The position numbers and the translations under genes are program-made. This document shows positions 33,122 to 43,417 of a DNA stretch of 62,902 nucleotides, piece after piece. Under the pieces are notes generated by a model that saw only the letters and a program-made list of their open reading frames with translations, was not told the origin of the DNA and did not search any database. The DNA comes from Ophiocordyceps camponoti-saundersi (nom. inval.) (lineage: Eukaryota; Ascomycota; Sordariomycetes; Hypocreales; Ophiocordycipitaceae), in contig PDHQ01000076.1 of the NCBI GenBank assembly GCA_003339415.1, positions 8,453 through 71,354 on the forward strand, read 5' to 3'. Each line of letters begins with the position of its first letter. Within the stretch, counting starts at the first letter, position 1.

Positions 33122-33255
33122 GGGGGGGGGGGGGGGGACAAGGGGGGGAAAGGGGAGGGAGGAGGAGAAACAGAAAAGAAAAATGAAAAGAAAGCGCCCA
33201 TGCCGTTTCTCTCCCCCTCGCCTGCGTCTGGTTCTTGTGGGGGGGGGGGGGGGGG
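33122..33255 (+). repeat. Paired poly-G tracts, quadruplex-capable
   Basis: A 16-G run, then G7, G4, G3 steps and a 17-G run (33239-33255) on the plus strand within 134 bp. Such sequence can form G-quadruplex DNA and is hard to sequence, so run lengths are uncertain. Confidence 0.7.
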
Positions 33256-34163
33256 AGTTGGTTAGCTTGAGTGAACAAAGGTCGGCCTTTTCGTCCCAGG
33301 GCCTTTCGTCGAGGGGCGGCAACAGGGACGAAAAAACGCAAGGCGGCAGCGGCATGGGAAAAGGGAAAAAAAAGCTGCCAAGCCACACGGGTCATGACAC
33401 GAGCCAAGAGGTGTGTCCTTTTTTATCCTCCGGTTCCTTGCTTTGTCTTGTCCATGAGTTTGAGCTAATTTCCACGCCTCTTTGTCTTCTTTCTTCCATA
33501 TTTTCCTCTCTGGAATTTTCTTCTCTGACGAGCCTGTTGATGGAGTCGGCTTTCCGCTTATCGAGTAAGCCTTCCCTCACTCTTCGGCTCCGGTAGGTTG
33601 AATAGGGGGGATGGGGGGGGGGGCAAGGTGAAATCGGGAGAGGATAGAAGAGAGGTGAAAATGGGGACGAAAAGGGGGGGCCAAAGACGGGAGAAGAAAG
33701 AGGGGATATGGGGGGAAAAGAGGCGGGGACGGACGTCTCGGCAACCTCATTCGTCCCTCGTGGGAACGATGTCCGGTTCCCACGCCTCGTCACGTAACCG
33801 AACGCGACGACCCTTTGGGATGAGAGGATGGGGAGGAGGGGGGGGGGTCCCTCAACCGGTTTTCCGTCCTCCGTTCCGCTTCACCCCTGGCTCGCAGTGA
33901 CGGAGCGAATACCGTGGAGGAGGGCGTAGGCCGCAAACTCAGGCCACCGGTGTGTGGGGTTTCCACGCAGGCAGATGTCGCTCGTGGACGTCGCCTCGCG
34001 CCCGCAATAGGGGCCCGCCACTATATAGGGCCAGGCATGTAAGATGATGGTCCGAATTGACGGTTTGTCGATGCCAGCCTGACTGCTTAGTCTCGACCTT
34101 TGTTTGTTCTTTGAGAACGAGAGATTGCGTGTGTGTTTGTGTGTGCTTGTGTGTATGTCTGCG

Positions 34164-34169
34164 TATAAA
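34164..34169 (+). promoter_or_regulatory. TATAAA box of the Zn2Cys6 gene
   Basis: TATAAA within GCGTATAAAG, 46 bp before the start codon at 34215. It is the clearest TATA element I saw in the window. A GTGTGT-rich stretch precedes it. Confidence 0.5.
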
Positions 34170-34214
34170 GAGCCAGGAAAACTAAGAGAAAGAGAATCTC
34201 TTTAATTGACAATC

Positions 34215-35873
34215 ATGGTCGGCGTTCCGGGCAAGTACAAGGGTTGCGAGACGTGCCGCCGGCGCAGAGTCAAGGTGAGTACTTTCTTCGGATTGCCGCT
34301 CGGGTCAGCCCCTTGTCGGGTGGCTGACGGGCTATTCGGGCTTCAGTGTAGCAACGAGAGGCCGTTTTGCAAGAATTGCGTCAACAACGGAAGGCAGTGC
34401 GAAGGCTATGAACGTGAGCGCGTCTTCATTACCGGCACTCTCGAGACCAAGGGACGAGTGGCTTCTCATCCGAAAAGGGCCGGCTCGACCAGCAAGCACA
34501 GAAACAGGGCTGCGGCCGGCGTGCGAGCGAGTTCCAAGCCACAAATCGCGCCGACGAGACCGCTCACCTCGGCGTGGGACGACTCGGTTACGCTCTCGGG
34601 TCATGGCGTCGAGGCCTCGGTCCGACTGACGGCTCTTCAGACGAGCCTACAAAACGTCGTCGACCGGCGCACTGATGACCATGCCGGCATCAGTCTCTCG
34701 CTGCCCCCGTTCGTCGCTCCGGAGCTGCAGCCCCAGGCCGGCGAGCTCAATGCAAAGGCCAGATGCTTGGTGCGTATGGGAGGCGTCTACGATGCGCACG
34801 ACCTCACCGATGGATACTGCGCCTTTCTGTTCGAGGTAATGCCGTTCGAAGCCTGGTGTATGCGTCCGGTAAGGCTGAATCTAGATGCGTAGCAAGGCCA
34901 ATGCCATGAACCGTCGAACAACTGCGCCGAACCTTGGGACTCCCATTCGCAACAGGCAAGTCTGGTGAAGCGGCTAGGACCCAAGAGCTTCACCACGTTC
35001 CCCAACCATCAGTATTTCGTGAGAGTTTATCGACCCCTAGCTGTGAGCAAGCACCCCTTTGTTTCCAGGATAGGGTGACAGGAATGACGCTGACGGGTGG
35101 CCTCCCAGGTCAGCCTCGCCTTGTTGGGTCGTCGGGACTGCTTCCTTTCGGAACAAGAATGGATGACGACGCCGTGGACCGGCCATCCTAAGTCGCCGCT
35201 CGACCGGCTGTTCGACGTCGTGCTACGTCTGCCGTCGATATTGGCTACAGCCGACGATTTGCTGCCGCTGCCGGCAACCATGACCAGACGCATCCGGGCG
35301 CAGGATCTGCTGCAGGACTGCCTCATCATAGAGATGCACTTACACGAGTGGCTCCAGAGCGTGACGACGGGCGCCGAGGGCCAGCACGCCCCGTACTGGT
35401 CCCAGGAGGAATCCGGCGGCGAGATCCCGTTTGCGAATCCGTACGCTTTCAGGGACGGCCTCGCCGCGCTTATGATGCTGTACTACTGGATGGCCCTGAT
35501 ACCATTTCACCGATGCATCGACAGTCTGCACGAGGCCATCTTCCAGCCGGTCGTCGACGCCTACCCCAACATGTGGCCCGACCTGCCGCCGAACCTGCAA
35601 ATCGACCCGTCGCAGTATCAAGACGGGCGTGAGCTCGCCGCAAACATCTGCCGCGGTCTCAACGCCGCGCTCGACACGACGACGCAGCCCGACATTCTCG
35701 TGGCGCCCATGACGGTGGCAATGGAGTTTTACCGAAATATCAACGCCACATCACAAGATGGCGTTCTCGAAATCCTCTGGCTCGAAGCTTTCCAGAGAAA
35801 ATTGGCCTTTAAGGTGCAGTACATTGCAGGAGTCTTGCAGCAGCAGCGGTGGGTCGAGGTTGCTAGATATTGA
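34215..35873 (+). CDS. Zn2Cys6 fungal transcription factor
   Basis: Fungal nuclear regulator. ATG at 34215 starts MVGVPGKYKGCETCRRRRVK; intron 34275-34346 splits the cluster, which resumes CSNERPFCKNCVNNGRQCEGY, giving a complete C-x2-C-x6-C-x5-C-x2-C-x6-C motif at residues about 11-38. Exons 34215-34274, 34347-34835, 34893-35042 and 35109-35873 sum to 487 aa. The middle exon choice (34893) avoids a stop and yields QGQCHEPSNNCAEPW. The C-terminal half is alpha-helical (LFDVVLRLPSILATADDLLPLP; AALMMLYYWMALIPFHRCID), like the fungal-specific regulatory region of the Fungal_trans_2 type. No adjacent biosynthetic genes identify its targets. It lies alone between two long intergenic regions. Confidence 0.87.
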
Positions 35874-36631
35874 ATCATGAGCTTCGTGAAGTCGACGGAC
35901 GTATAACGTCGGCTAAAGACGGTGTTTGGTTCTTTATGATTGCGTCGGCGTTCACGGCAGCCAGCCTGTCTGATATGCTATAGTCGAAGCGGAGAGCTGG
36001 CTTTTGGTACAAGTCCAAGGATCAATAGAAAGAACTACAGCCGAATGGGAAAGCAGGCCATGCAAAGAGAATCTCATGGTCTTAGAATGTGTTGAGAGAA
36101 AGGGGTGAAGTTGGAAGGACGTCGGATTGGTTACATAAGCTGCTTGTGTACGGATAGATTGAGTGTTTATTCACGGCTGGCTCGGGAATATCATTTATCC
36201 GCTTAGCTGCTGTTTGTGCCTCTGACGTTGGAATCAGGCGATGATGAGAAGCTCTTTTCTAGGTATCCGCAGTGATTAAATATCTTAAATATAAGATGCG
36301 TCGACTTACTCATCAAATTTCGTAAACTCATATCTTTCAATATCGTGAATATTCTCGTTGGTTTTGTTGTATGTACTTATGTATGTAAAAGCTCCCCCCT
36401 TTTTCAGTCATTGAAGCCCTAGGGTAGGTTCAATTGCTGCGCCGGTGACCATGTAAACATGTACCAAGTGACTTCTGCTCCAATCTCAAGGCTGCCAGTG
36501 TGACGAAGCAACTCTCATCGTCTGCAAACTCGGCCATCCTAGCACAGGAACGCGGAGACACAACTTGTTCCTCTGCTGAAGCTCTCGGAGATTCCGTCAA
36601 TCGAAATAAAGCTCTTGTCGCATCCACAGCC
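35874..36631. other. Intergenic: 3' flank of Zn2Cys6 gene and PRE6 promoter
   Basis: 758 bp, AT-richer than the neighbours, with no recognisable gene. A CCTAGG-containing run (36418-36423) and TATCTTAAATATAAGAT (36280-36296) inverted-repeat-like sequence occur here. Confidence 0.45.
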
Positions 36632-37669
36632 ATGGCTTCAGGCTACGACAGAGCTCTATCCGGTAAGCTCCCCCCCCCCATTCCGAAGTGGCACTGGCTG
36701 GGTAATTGCTGATGCAGTCAATTAGTTTTCAGGTTTGACGCCCTGCCGACAACGATAGACGAACGCTTTCCTGACATACCTTCAGCCCTGATGGACACGT
36801 CTTTCAAGTCGAGTACGCAGGCGAGGCTGTCAAACGAGGTTCGCATGGCTCCCGCTTCGCGAAACGATGGATAGATACTTACCGTGGGTGGCTACAGGGA
36901 CATGTGCCGTTGGCGTCAAAGGCAAGGAGGTTGTTGTTCTCGGTTGCGAGAAGCGGTCGGCGATGAAGTTGCAAGATACGCGCATCACGCCCTCTAAAAT
37001 CCAGGTCTTGGATACCCACGTGGCCCTTGCTTTCGCCGGGCTCAATGCCGATGCTCGCATCCTCGTCGATAGGGCGCGGGTAGAGGCCCAGTCCCACCGT
37101 CTGTCCGTCGAGGACCCTGTCACTGTCGACTACATCACCAAATACATCGCCGGAGTACAGCAGCGCTACACGCAGGCCGGTGGTGTGCGGCCCTTTGGCA
37201 TCAGCACCCTGGTAGTCGGCTTTGACCCGGGGAGCCAGGTGCCTAGACTCTTTCAGACGGAGCCCTCCGGCATTTACTCAGCATGGTGAGTTGCGCGCTG
37301 GCTCGTCTTCCTCGCCCCCGCTAAATTCCGCCTCACAGGAAGGCGAATGCCATCGGGCGGTCGAGCAAGACGGTTCGTGAGTTTCTCGAGCGCAACTACA
37401 AGGAGGACATGGATCGCGAGGCCACCATTCGGCTGGCCATCAAATCACTGCTCGAGGTGGTACAAACCGGTGCCAAGAACATCGAGATCGCGTTAACTGC
37501 TCCGGGTACGCCCTTACTGATGCTGCCCACGGAAGAGATTGAGGGCTACGTCAAGGAGATTGAGCAGGAGAAACAAGAGGAGGCTGCCAAGAAGAAGACG
37601 GGTCGCGGACCTGGAACTGGGAGCGCCGCTATCCCGACGAGGGCTCAGGACGATCCCACGGCAGACTAG
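36632..37669 (+). CDS. PRE6: 20S proteasome subunit alpha4 (Pre6/PSMA7)
   Basis: Alpha-ring subunit of the 20S proteasome core in cytosol and nucleus. Exons are 36632-36662, 36726-36732 (7 nt), 36786-36838, 36898-37285 and 37339-37669, summing to 270 codons (269 aa). The spliced product begins [20 protein letters not shown], the alpha-subunit N-terminal signature, and continues [19 protein letters not shown]. Later [29 protein letters not shown] and [16 protein letters not shown] are alpha4-like. The tail ([19 protein letters not shown]) is a basic/Gly extension as in yeast Pre6. Without the microexon no frame-preserving join to SPDG exists. I see no Rpn4-type site upstream. Confidence 0.93.
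36726..36732 (+). other. 7-nt microexon in PRE6
   Basis: TTTTCAG, bounded by acceptor ATTAG and donor GTTTGA. It supplies V-F plus most of S between A-L-S and S-P-D-G. Flanking introns are 63 nt (36663-36725) and 53 nt (36733-36785). The microexon itself ends like a 3' splice site followed by GT. Confidence 0.75.
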
Positions 37670-37883
37670 AACCGCCATCCATGATGTGCCGGCCTGTGCA
37701 ATCGACGGATTTGATTACACCGTCTTCTCCGAATCGTGATTCATCTTGCTTTCGTACCTATCTACACAGCGATTTATGTACATTTTCCACCAAAAGTAAT
37801 CGTACAAAGGCAAATTAGACAAGCCAAGCCTGTCCGCCGAAACGCAGTAATCCCCCCTCCGAGTAACATGACCAGAATGAGGG

Positions 37884-38378
37884 TCAGCCCAGCTTATCTG
37901 CGTCATCGTCGGGATCGAATATAGTCCTCATCTTCGTCTGCTTGGTCCTCTCGTCCTTGAGCATCTTGCTGTTCATCCGTACATCGTCGCTCTCCACAGA
38001 TAGGGCGGCCTGAGGCGTCTTGGCCTCGATGACGAAATGGTTGTCGCAGTGAGGGCAGTATTCGTCGCTCTCCTCAAACTCCTGCGCGTCTTTCCGAAAG
38101 CATTTCTTGCATTTCTTGCAGGCAAAAGTCATTTCGAGTGACTGAAGTAGCGGATGGTTCTCTTGTTCCTTGTGACATTCGGCGCAGTCGAACCACTTGC
38201 GACCTTGAGTACGGCGCCGGCGTCAGCGTCTTAGGTCTTCCAGGTGGGGGGGGCAAGGACCATCGTCGTACAGCAAGGGGATCGGATCGCGACCTGCGCG
38301 TTGAGAATGTGTTTGCTGCTCTTTCATAAGTATCGCATCCTTCTTACATCAGTGCCAGGCCTTATGTACGAACCACAT
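37884..38378 (-). CDS. CHY zinc-finger protein
   Basis: Small Zn-binding protein, 122 aa, of the CHY zinc-finger family (yeast relative Hot13 works in mitochondrial Mia40 redox control). Exon 1 is 38378-38374 (ATG TG), exon 2 38315-38272, exon 3 38203-37884, total 123 codons. The product starts MCKHILNAQVAIRSPCCRK (introns of 58 and 68 nt both fall inside the metal-binding region) and continues WFDCAECHKEQENHPLLQS, FACKKCKKCFRKD, YCPHCDNHF. These Cys/His pairs fill the CHY metal sites. The acidic tail IFDPDDDADKLG closes it. Start codons face those of SSL2, 272 bp apart. The short open frame starting at the internal Met 38132 is only part of the gene. Confidence 0.85.
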
Positions 38379-38650
38379 GACGCGAATGCCTGGATAAAGC
38401 CTTCAAGAAGTGCCGTAGACAACGCAACTCGACTGGGCGTATCCGTAGGAGTTAGCCTTATCGCGTAAGTTCTCCGTCGTAGACCTTATTAAGATGAGTA
38501 ATGAGTCTTACCTGCTTTGTCAGCGGCCTTCTAGTGTATGCTCATAGTCTTCTGCAACTACAGTCGACAACTCGTCTCATCTGTCCACCTCTTCTTCTCC
38601 CTTCTTCCCATCTTCGGGCTACCATCAGCCGCCTACGGCATCGCGAGAAA
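38379..38650. promoter_or_regulatory. Shared promoter region, CHY gene and SSL2
   Basis: 272 bp between divergent start codons. An in-frame ATG at 38501 could extend SSL2 by 50 residues but that extension has no conserved character. No TATA element stands out. Confidence 0.4.
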
Positions 38651-41140
38651 ATGCCTCCGAAAAGGAAAGCCGGTGCTATCGCGCCAGGAGGCCCCAAGGC
38701 AGGAAGAAGCTCGCGGCTATCGACGCCAGGAGCAGCAACTCCTCGAAGCCTAGAGCTCAACGACGAGCCTGAAGAAGACGATGCACCTGTTGATGAGGTG
38801 CTGGAGAGGGACATCGACATGAACATAGACAGATTCTCTCTCGATAAATATCAGAAAAAGCACACCATTCCTGAGCCACTTCCACACATATTCGGCGACC
38901 GTGACTTCTCGTACCTGGAACTTAAGAAAGACCACCGGAATCGGCCAATGTGGATCGATCCGAAGAAGGGCAGGATCATATTGGAGAGCTTCAACCCACT
39001 GGCGGAGCAAGCTTCGGACTTTCTCATCACAGTTGCCGAGCCGCTTTCCAGACCGCAGTTTATGCACGAGTATGCTCTTACGACGCATAGTCTGTACGCC
39101 GCGGTTTCCGTCGGGCTCTCTCCTGATGATATCATAAACACGCTCGATCGGTTTCTCAAGACGGTGCTCCCAGTCGAAATCCGGGACTTCATCACAAGCT
39201 GCACCCAGAGTTATGGCAAGGTCAAGCTGGTGCTGAAGAATACCAAGTATTACGTCGAGTCGCCGGATCCCGGCATGCTACAAATACTACTCAAGAACCC
39301 CAAAATTGGACCCCTTCGCGTACAGGGCACGGAAGAAATCACGACTTCGGCCGCCCCGAAGATTGGCGGCCTCGTCATCCCCGGAACGAAGAATGCGGCC
39401 GGTGTGAAGCAGGCCAGCGGCTTGCAGCCTAACGACGGAGAGCAGAACAAGGATGGGCAGCAGGTGCAAGAGGGAGACGCGCTCGCGACACTCAACGAAG
39501 AAGATGATGATGATCAAGAAGTCACTCACTCTTTCGAAATCGCTGACAAGGACGTCGAAACGGTGCAGAAGGAGTGTCTGAACCTCGGCTACCCTGTACT
39601 GGAAGAGTACGATTTCCGGCGAGATCAGGTCAACCCAGTCCTCGAGATTGACCTAAAGCCCGGCACGCAGATCCGTCCATATCAGGAGAAGAGCCTGAGC
39701 AAGATGTTCGGCAACGGTCGGGCTAAAAGCGGCCTTATTGTGCTGCCCTGTGGTGCGGGCAAGACGCTCGTCGGCATCACGGCCGCGTGTACCATCAAGA
39801 GGGGCGTCATCGTGCTGTGCACTAGCTCCATGTCGGTCGTTCAATGGAGACAGGAGTTTCTGAAGTGGTCCAACATCAACCCGGACGATATCGTCGCTTT
39901 CACCTCGGACTCGAAGGGATCCGTTTTCACCGGGAGCACGGGCATCATCGTCACCACCTACTCGATGGTGACCCAATCGAGGGCCCGATCGTACGACGCT
40001 GACAAAATGATGAAGTTTCTGACGGGCCGCGAATGGGGCCTCATGCTGCTGGACGAGGTGCACGTCGTACCGGCCAACATCTTTCGCAAAGTGACGTCGT
40101 CTATCAAGACGCATTCCAAGCTGGGCCTGACAGCGACGCTGCTGCGAGAGGACGATAAGATTTCTGATCTTAACTTCCTCATCGGGCCCAAGCTCTTTGA
40201 AGCGAATTGGATGGAGCTCTCGCAGCAAGGGCACATTGCGCGGGTGCAGTGTGCCGAAGTGTGGTGTTCGATGCCGACCGAGTTTTACGACGAATATCTG
40301 CGGGCTCCGTCGCGGAAGAAGAACCTGCTGTACATTATGAACCCGCGCAAGTTCCAGGCGTGTCAGTACCTGATCAACTACCACGAGTCCAGGGGCGACA
40401 AGATCATCGTCTTCTCGGACAACGTGTACGCGCTCAAGGCGTACGCTTTGAAGCTGGGCAAGGCCTACATCTACGGCGGCACGGGACAGGCGGAGCGATT
40501 GCAGGTTTTGGAGAACTTTCAGCACAACCCACAGGTCAACACGCTGTTCCTTTCCAAGATCGGAGACACGTCGCTGGACCTGCCAGAAGCTACATGCCTG
40601 ATACAAATCTCGTCCCATTACGGCTCGCGCCGACAAGAGGCCCAGCGATTGGGACGAATTCTACGAGCAAAGCGTCGTAACGACGAAGGCTTCAACGCCT
40701 TCTTCTATTCCCTTGTGTCAAAGGACACGCAGGAAATGCATTTCTCGTCGAAGCGGCAGGCCTTTTTGGTGGACCAGGGATATGCCTTTAAGGTGATTAC
40801 GCAGTTGGCCAACATCGAAAAGACACCGGGTCTCGCCTTTGCAACGGCGAGTGAGCGGCGCGAACTGCTACAAAAGGTGCTTGTGGAGAATGACACGATG
40901 GACGAAGACGAGGTCATCGACGACCTGTTCCACAGTGGCACCATGGGTCGCAAGAAGAAGAGGGGAGGAGCGCGGCGGACAGCGGGAACGCTGGGCGAGC
41001 TGAGCGGCGGGCAGGACATGGCGTACATGGAGCAGAACAAGAGGATGAACCAGTCGCTGAAGAAGGGCAAGGGGAAGAAGGACAGCAGCGCGTTCTTCAA
41101 GAAGATTGGACGTGAAAATGTGAGGAGGGCGGCGGCTTAG
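38651..41140 (+). CDS. SSL2: TFIIH helicase subunit XPB/Ssl2 (Rad25)
   Basis: ATP-dependent 3'-5' DNA translocase of TFIIH used in promoter opening and nucleotide-excision repair. ATG at 38651 starts [16 protein letters not shown], then an acidic region and [20 protein letters not shown], the XPB N-terminal domain. Helicase motifs are all present: [11 protein letters not shown] (Walker A, about residue 366), [10 protein letters not shown] (DEVH, about 469), [10 protein letters not shown] (motif III and RED), [32 protein letters not shown] (motif VI). Length 829 aa, single exon. The C-tail is basic ([15 protein letters not shown]). It lies head to head with the CHY zinc-finger gene. Confidence 0.96.
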   Translation: MPPKRKAGAIAPGGPKAGRSSRLSTPGAATPRSLELNDEPEEDDAPVDEVLERDIDMNIDRFSLDKYQKKHTIPEPLPHIFGDRDFSYLELKKDHRNRPMWIDPKKGRIILESFNPLAEQASDFLITVAEPLSRPQFMHEYALTTHSLYAAVSVGLSPDDIINTLDRFLKTVLPVEIRDFITSCTQSYGKVKLVLKNTKYYVESPDPGMLQILLKNPKIGPLRVQGTEEITTSAAPKIGGLVIPGTKNAAGVKQASGLQPNDGEQNKDGQQVQEGDALATLNEEDDDDQEVTHSFEIADKDVETVQKECLNLGYPVLEEYDFRRDQVNPVLEIDLKPGTQIRPYQEKSLSKMFGNGRAKSGLIVLPCGAGKTLVGITAACTIKRGVIVLCTSSMSVVQWRQEFLKWSNINPDDIVAFTSDSKGSVFTGSTGIIVTTYSMVTQSRARSYDADKMMKFLTGREWGLMLLDEVHVVPANIFRKVTSSIKTHSKLGLTATLLREDDKISDLNFLIGPKLFEANWMELSQQGHIARVQCAEVWCSMPTEFYDEYLRAPSRKKNLLYIMNPRKFQACQYLINYHESRGDKIIVFSDNVYALKAYALKLGKAYIYGGTGQAERLQVLENFQHNPQVNTLFLSKIGDTSLDLPEATCLIQISSHYGSRRQEAQRLGRILRAKRRNDEGFNAFFYSLVSKDTQEMHFSSKRQAFLVDQGYAFKVITQLANIEKTPGLAFATASERRELLQKVLVENDTMDEDEVIDDLFHSGTMGRKKKRGGARRTAGTLGELSGGQDMAYMEQNKRMNQSLKKGKGKKDSSAFFKKIGRENVRRAAA

Positions 41141-42230
41141 GGAGGCTTCTGGATAAATGCAGCGCTTTTCTGTCTTTGTTCTTCCATCATGGCGATGCTC
41201 CTCTTGTACATATGTACGCCATTCTAACACGCTACTGAGGTTTATGCGTAAAGATTCCTCATGTGCCCCGGACAGATACTGTTTCATGTAAGTCGGGAGT
41301 AAGGCCCGACAGAATGGGCGGATGACACAACCACCGGGGGGATGAGCGGGACTTGGGTAGGAAACAGATGAACAAGAATGATCGAGATGGATATTATTAG
41401 ATGCAGATGAATGAAACACTGGACGTGTTGGATCGGCCAATCCATCTATCTTTGTGCATACAACATACATACATGCAAGGTAGTACGGATAGACGGTAGC
41501 TACTGGCCACCCTCCCTCCCCCTGGATGTCCCTCCCCTGGATGTCCCTCCCCTGGCTGGGTGTTGACGAGCATGGGGTCTGCAAGTAAGCTCAGCCACAG
41601 GCAGCTTGCCATGGTCATTGCATTGCCGGCTACCGTATGCGCACTAATCAATGCGCAGCCACTCACATACATACATACATATGTATGAACCTAGGTATGT
41701 TATGATGGGGGCAGGGGGCAGGGTCCCCTGGAAAGATGGAGAGAGACGAACGTGGGCTTTTAGGGGGGGGGATGATGCGGGCATGGGCGCGTTGATAGGT
41801 ATCAACAGCCCTAAGAGGATGGATGACACCCTCCCTACCTGGTTACCTGCCGATTGCGATTATCTACCATGTATGACTACCTACCTATGTGTATGTACAT
41901 GCATATAATGTTGAGTCATAATGTTGTATGTAAGTAGCATTGAATGGTTCTAAAAGAGAGGGATATTCGTAAAGTAAACAAGGGAGAATTCCGACGAACG
42001 CAATTACCTACATACAGAGAGAGAGGTTTTCCCGGCATTGGCGTCAAGGAGAGGGGGAGGGGAGGGGCATGGAAAGGGCCGCGTCCGGCTTCGCCGCGTC
42101 GGTCTGTCTGCCTCGCACCAACGCTTGGTTTCATCCGCCACATGTATGTATGTCTGTAGATAGATGCATGTACGATGGCCGATTTGGACACACGCTCACA
42201 GATTCAAACGCACACGGACGAAAGAAGCAG

Positions 42231-42258
42231 TTTCTTTCTTTCTTTCTTTCTTTCTTTC
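42231..42258. repeat. (TTTC)7 microsatellite
   Basis: 28-bp perfect TTTC tetranucleotide repeat. Confidence 0.95.
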
Positions 42259-42441
42259 ACCCTCCCCGGACTGTTCCGTGTGTTTGATATGAGGGTATAA
42301 GACAGATTGTGACATCATTTTTCCTTTTTCCTCTGGACGACGAAACTCCGCTGTCGGCTGCTTTATTTACTCAGCATGTTGTTTAGTGCCTACCTAGGTA
42401 CTGGTAAGCGGCACCCAGCAACCATCGTCAGTGGGTGTGTA

Positions 42442-42444
<3 letters not shown>

Positions 42445-42488
<44 letters not shown>
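42445..42488. repeat. (GT)22 microsatellite
   Basis: 44-bp perfect GT repeat, with further TGTG-rich sequence to about 42540. Confidence 0.95.
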
Positions 42489-42489
<1 letters not shown>

Positions 42490-43417
42490 TGGCGTCTGCA
42501 TGTGTGTGTTCGTAGTATGTGTGTATGTGTGTGTGCCAGGCGTGGTGTGTGGGCTTGCTTGGTGTTGCTAGGCCAGGTACCTCGCCCTCTGCCGGGTTGG
42601 CTCCCGTCTTCCGAGTCTCACAGTAACTAGCAGCCGCGAATCGCAGGAAAGCGCGCTCTTAATTCCTCTTATTACTCTCTCCTTCCTCCTCATTCAGTTC
42701 CAGCCTCTCTCTTCTCTTAAAATCTCCTCCTCCTCCTCTCCTTTTGCTATCCCTCCCTCTCCTTCTCCCTTTGAACATCGTCACCCTCTTTCAGCCTTCC
42801 TTCTCCTCCCTTCTTCCCCAATTACCTCATCAGTTGCTCCGCTCTCTTGGTTGGTGCGAAAAGGCATCGTTCGGCGCCCGCCCCGGCCTTGGCTGGGCTG
42901 GTCGCGTTTCGGCTGCAGCAGCAACCAATCAATCGGTCAACGAGATTTTGACTCGCCGGCGCCTCGAGTCAGTTTGGATCTGAGCCGTTCGGTGCTACTA
43001 TACGTGTCATTGGACCGCACCTGCGTAACTGGCGGCACTTGCATGCCTGTTATTGTGTCATTTTCGTTGACGATCCGACTCGCCTGATCAAGTCAACTCT
43101 TTCTCATCCCTTCTCCCCTGCTAGACGCCGGGCTCTTTCGTACTGAAACCACTGGCTGCTTTCTCAACTCGCCCTTCACCACTACTGTGCCTTCTTGACG
43201 CGTTCACTTACAATCGCCTTCTCTCACACCGTCGACTCTTCAGCATGTTTCTTCCACCACCCCTGCGCGACTTGAGCCTGGAGTGGACCCGTGGTTGAGT
43301 GAGACACGTCGAGATATCTTCTTCATAGCTACACGCGCAAGACAATCGGCTCGCTGGAACCTAGTCTCCTGCCGGCTGCGCCCGCGCCCTCATCGACTCC
43401 TCTCCTCCCTTGCAGCC

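Larger units (their letters stand above)
32338..34214. other. Long low-complexity intergenic region with G-tracts
   Basis: About 1.9 kb with no supported gene. It has A-rich stretches (32660-32690, 32900-32945) and G-tracts up to 17 bases on the plus strand (33122-33137, 33239-33255, 33609-33625, 33839-33848). The open frames here are repeat artefacts. A TATAAA box lies just before the next gene. Confidence 0.55.
41141..43417. other. Long intergenic region, SSL2 3' flank and TRK1 promoter
   Basis: About 2.3 kb without a supported gene. It has TACATA-type microsatellite patches (41470-41480, 41670-41700), a TTTC run, a GT run and, upstream of TRK1, a pyrimidine-rich block (about 42660-42840). 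Such CT-rich blocks near fungal starts are common promoter features. Confidence 0.55.

Noticed and set aside
33063..33596. 177-codon frame on the plus strand over the G-tracts
   Set aside because: Its length depends on poly-G and repeat composition (Gly-rich, Arg-rich), not on coding conservation.
38501..38650. 50-codon N-terminal extension of SSL2 from the ATG at 38501
   Set aside because: The MPPKRKAG start at 38651 matches the expected XPB N-terminus, while the extension is hydrophobic and not conserved-looking.
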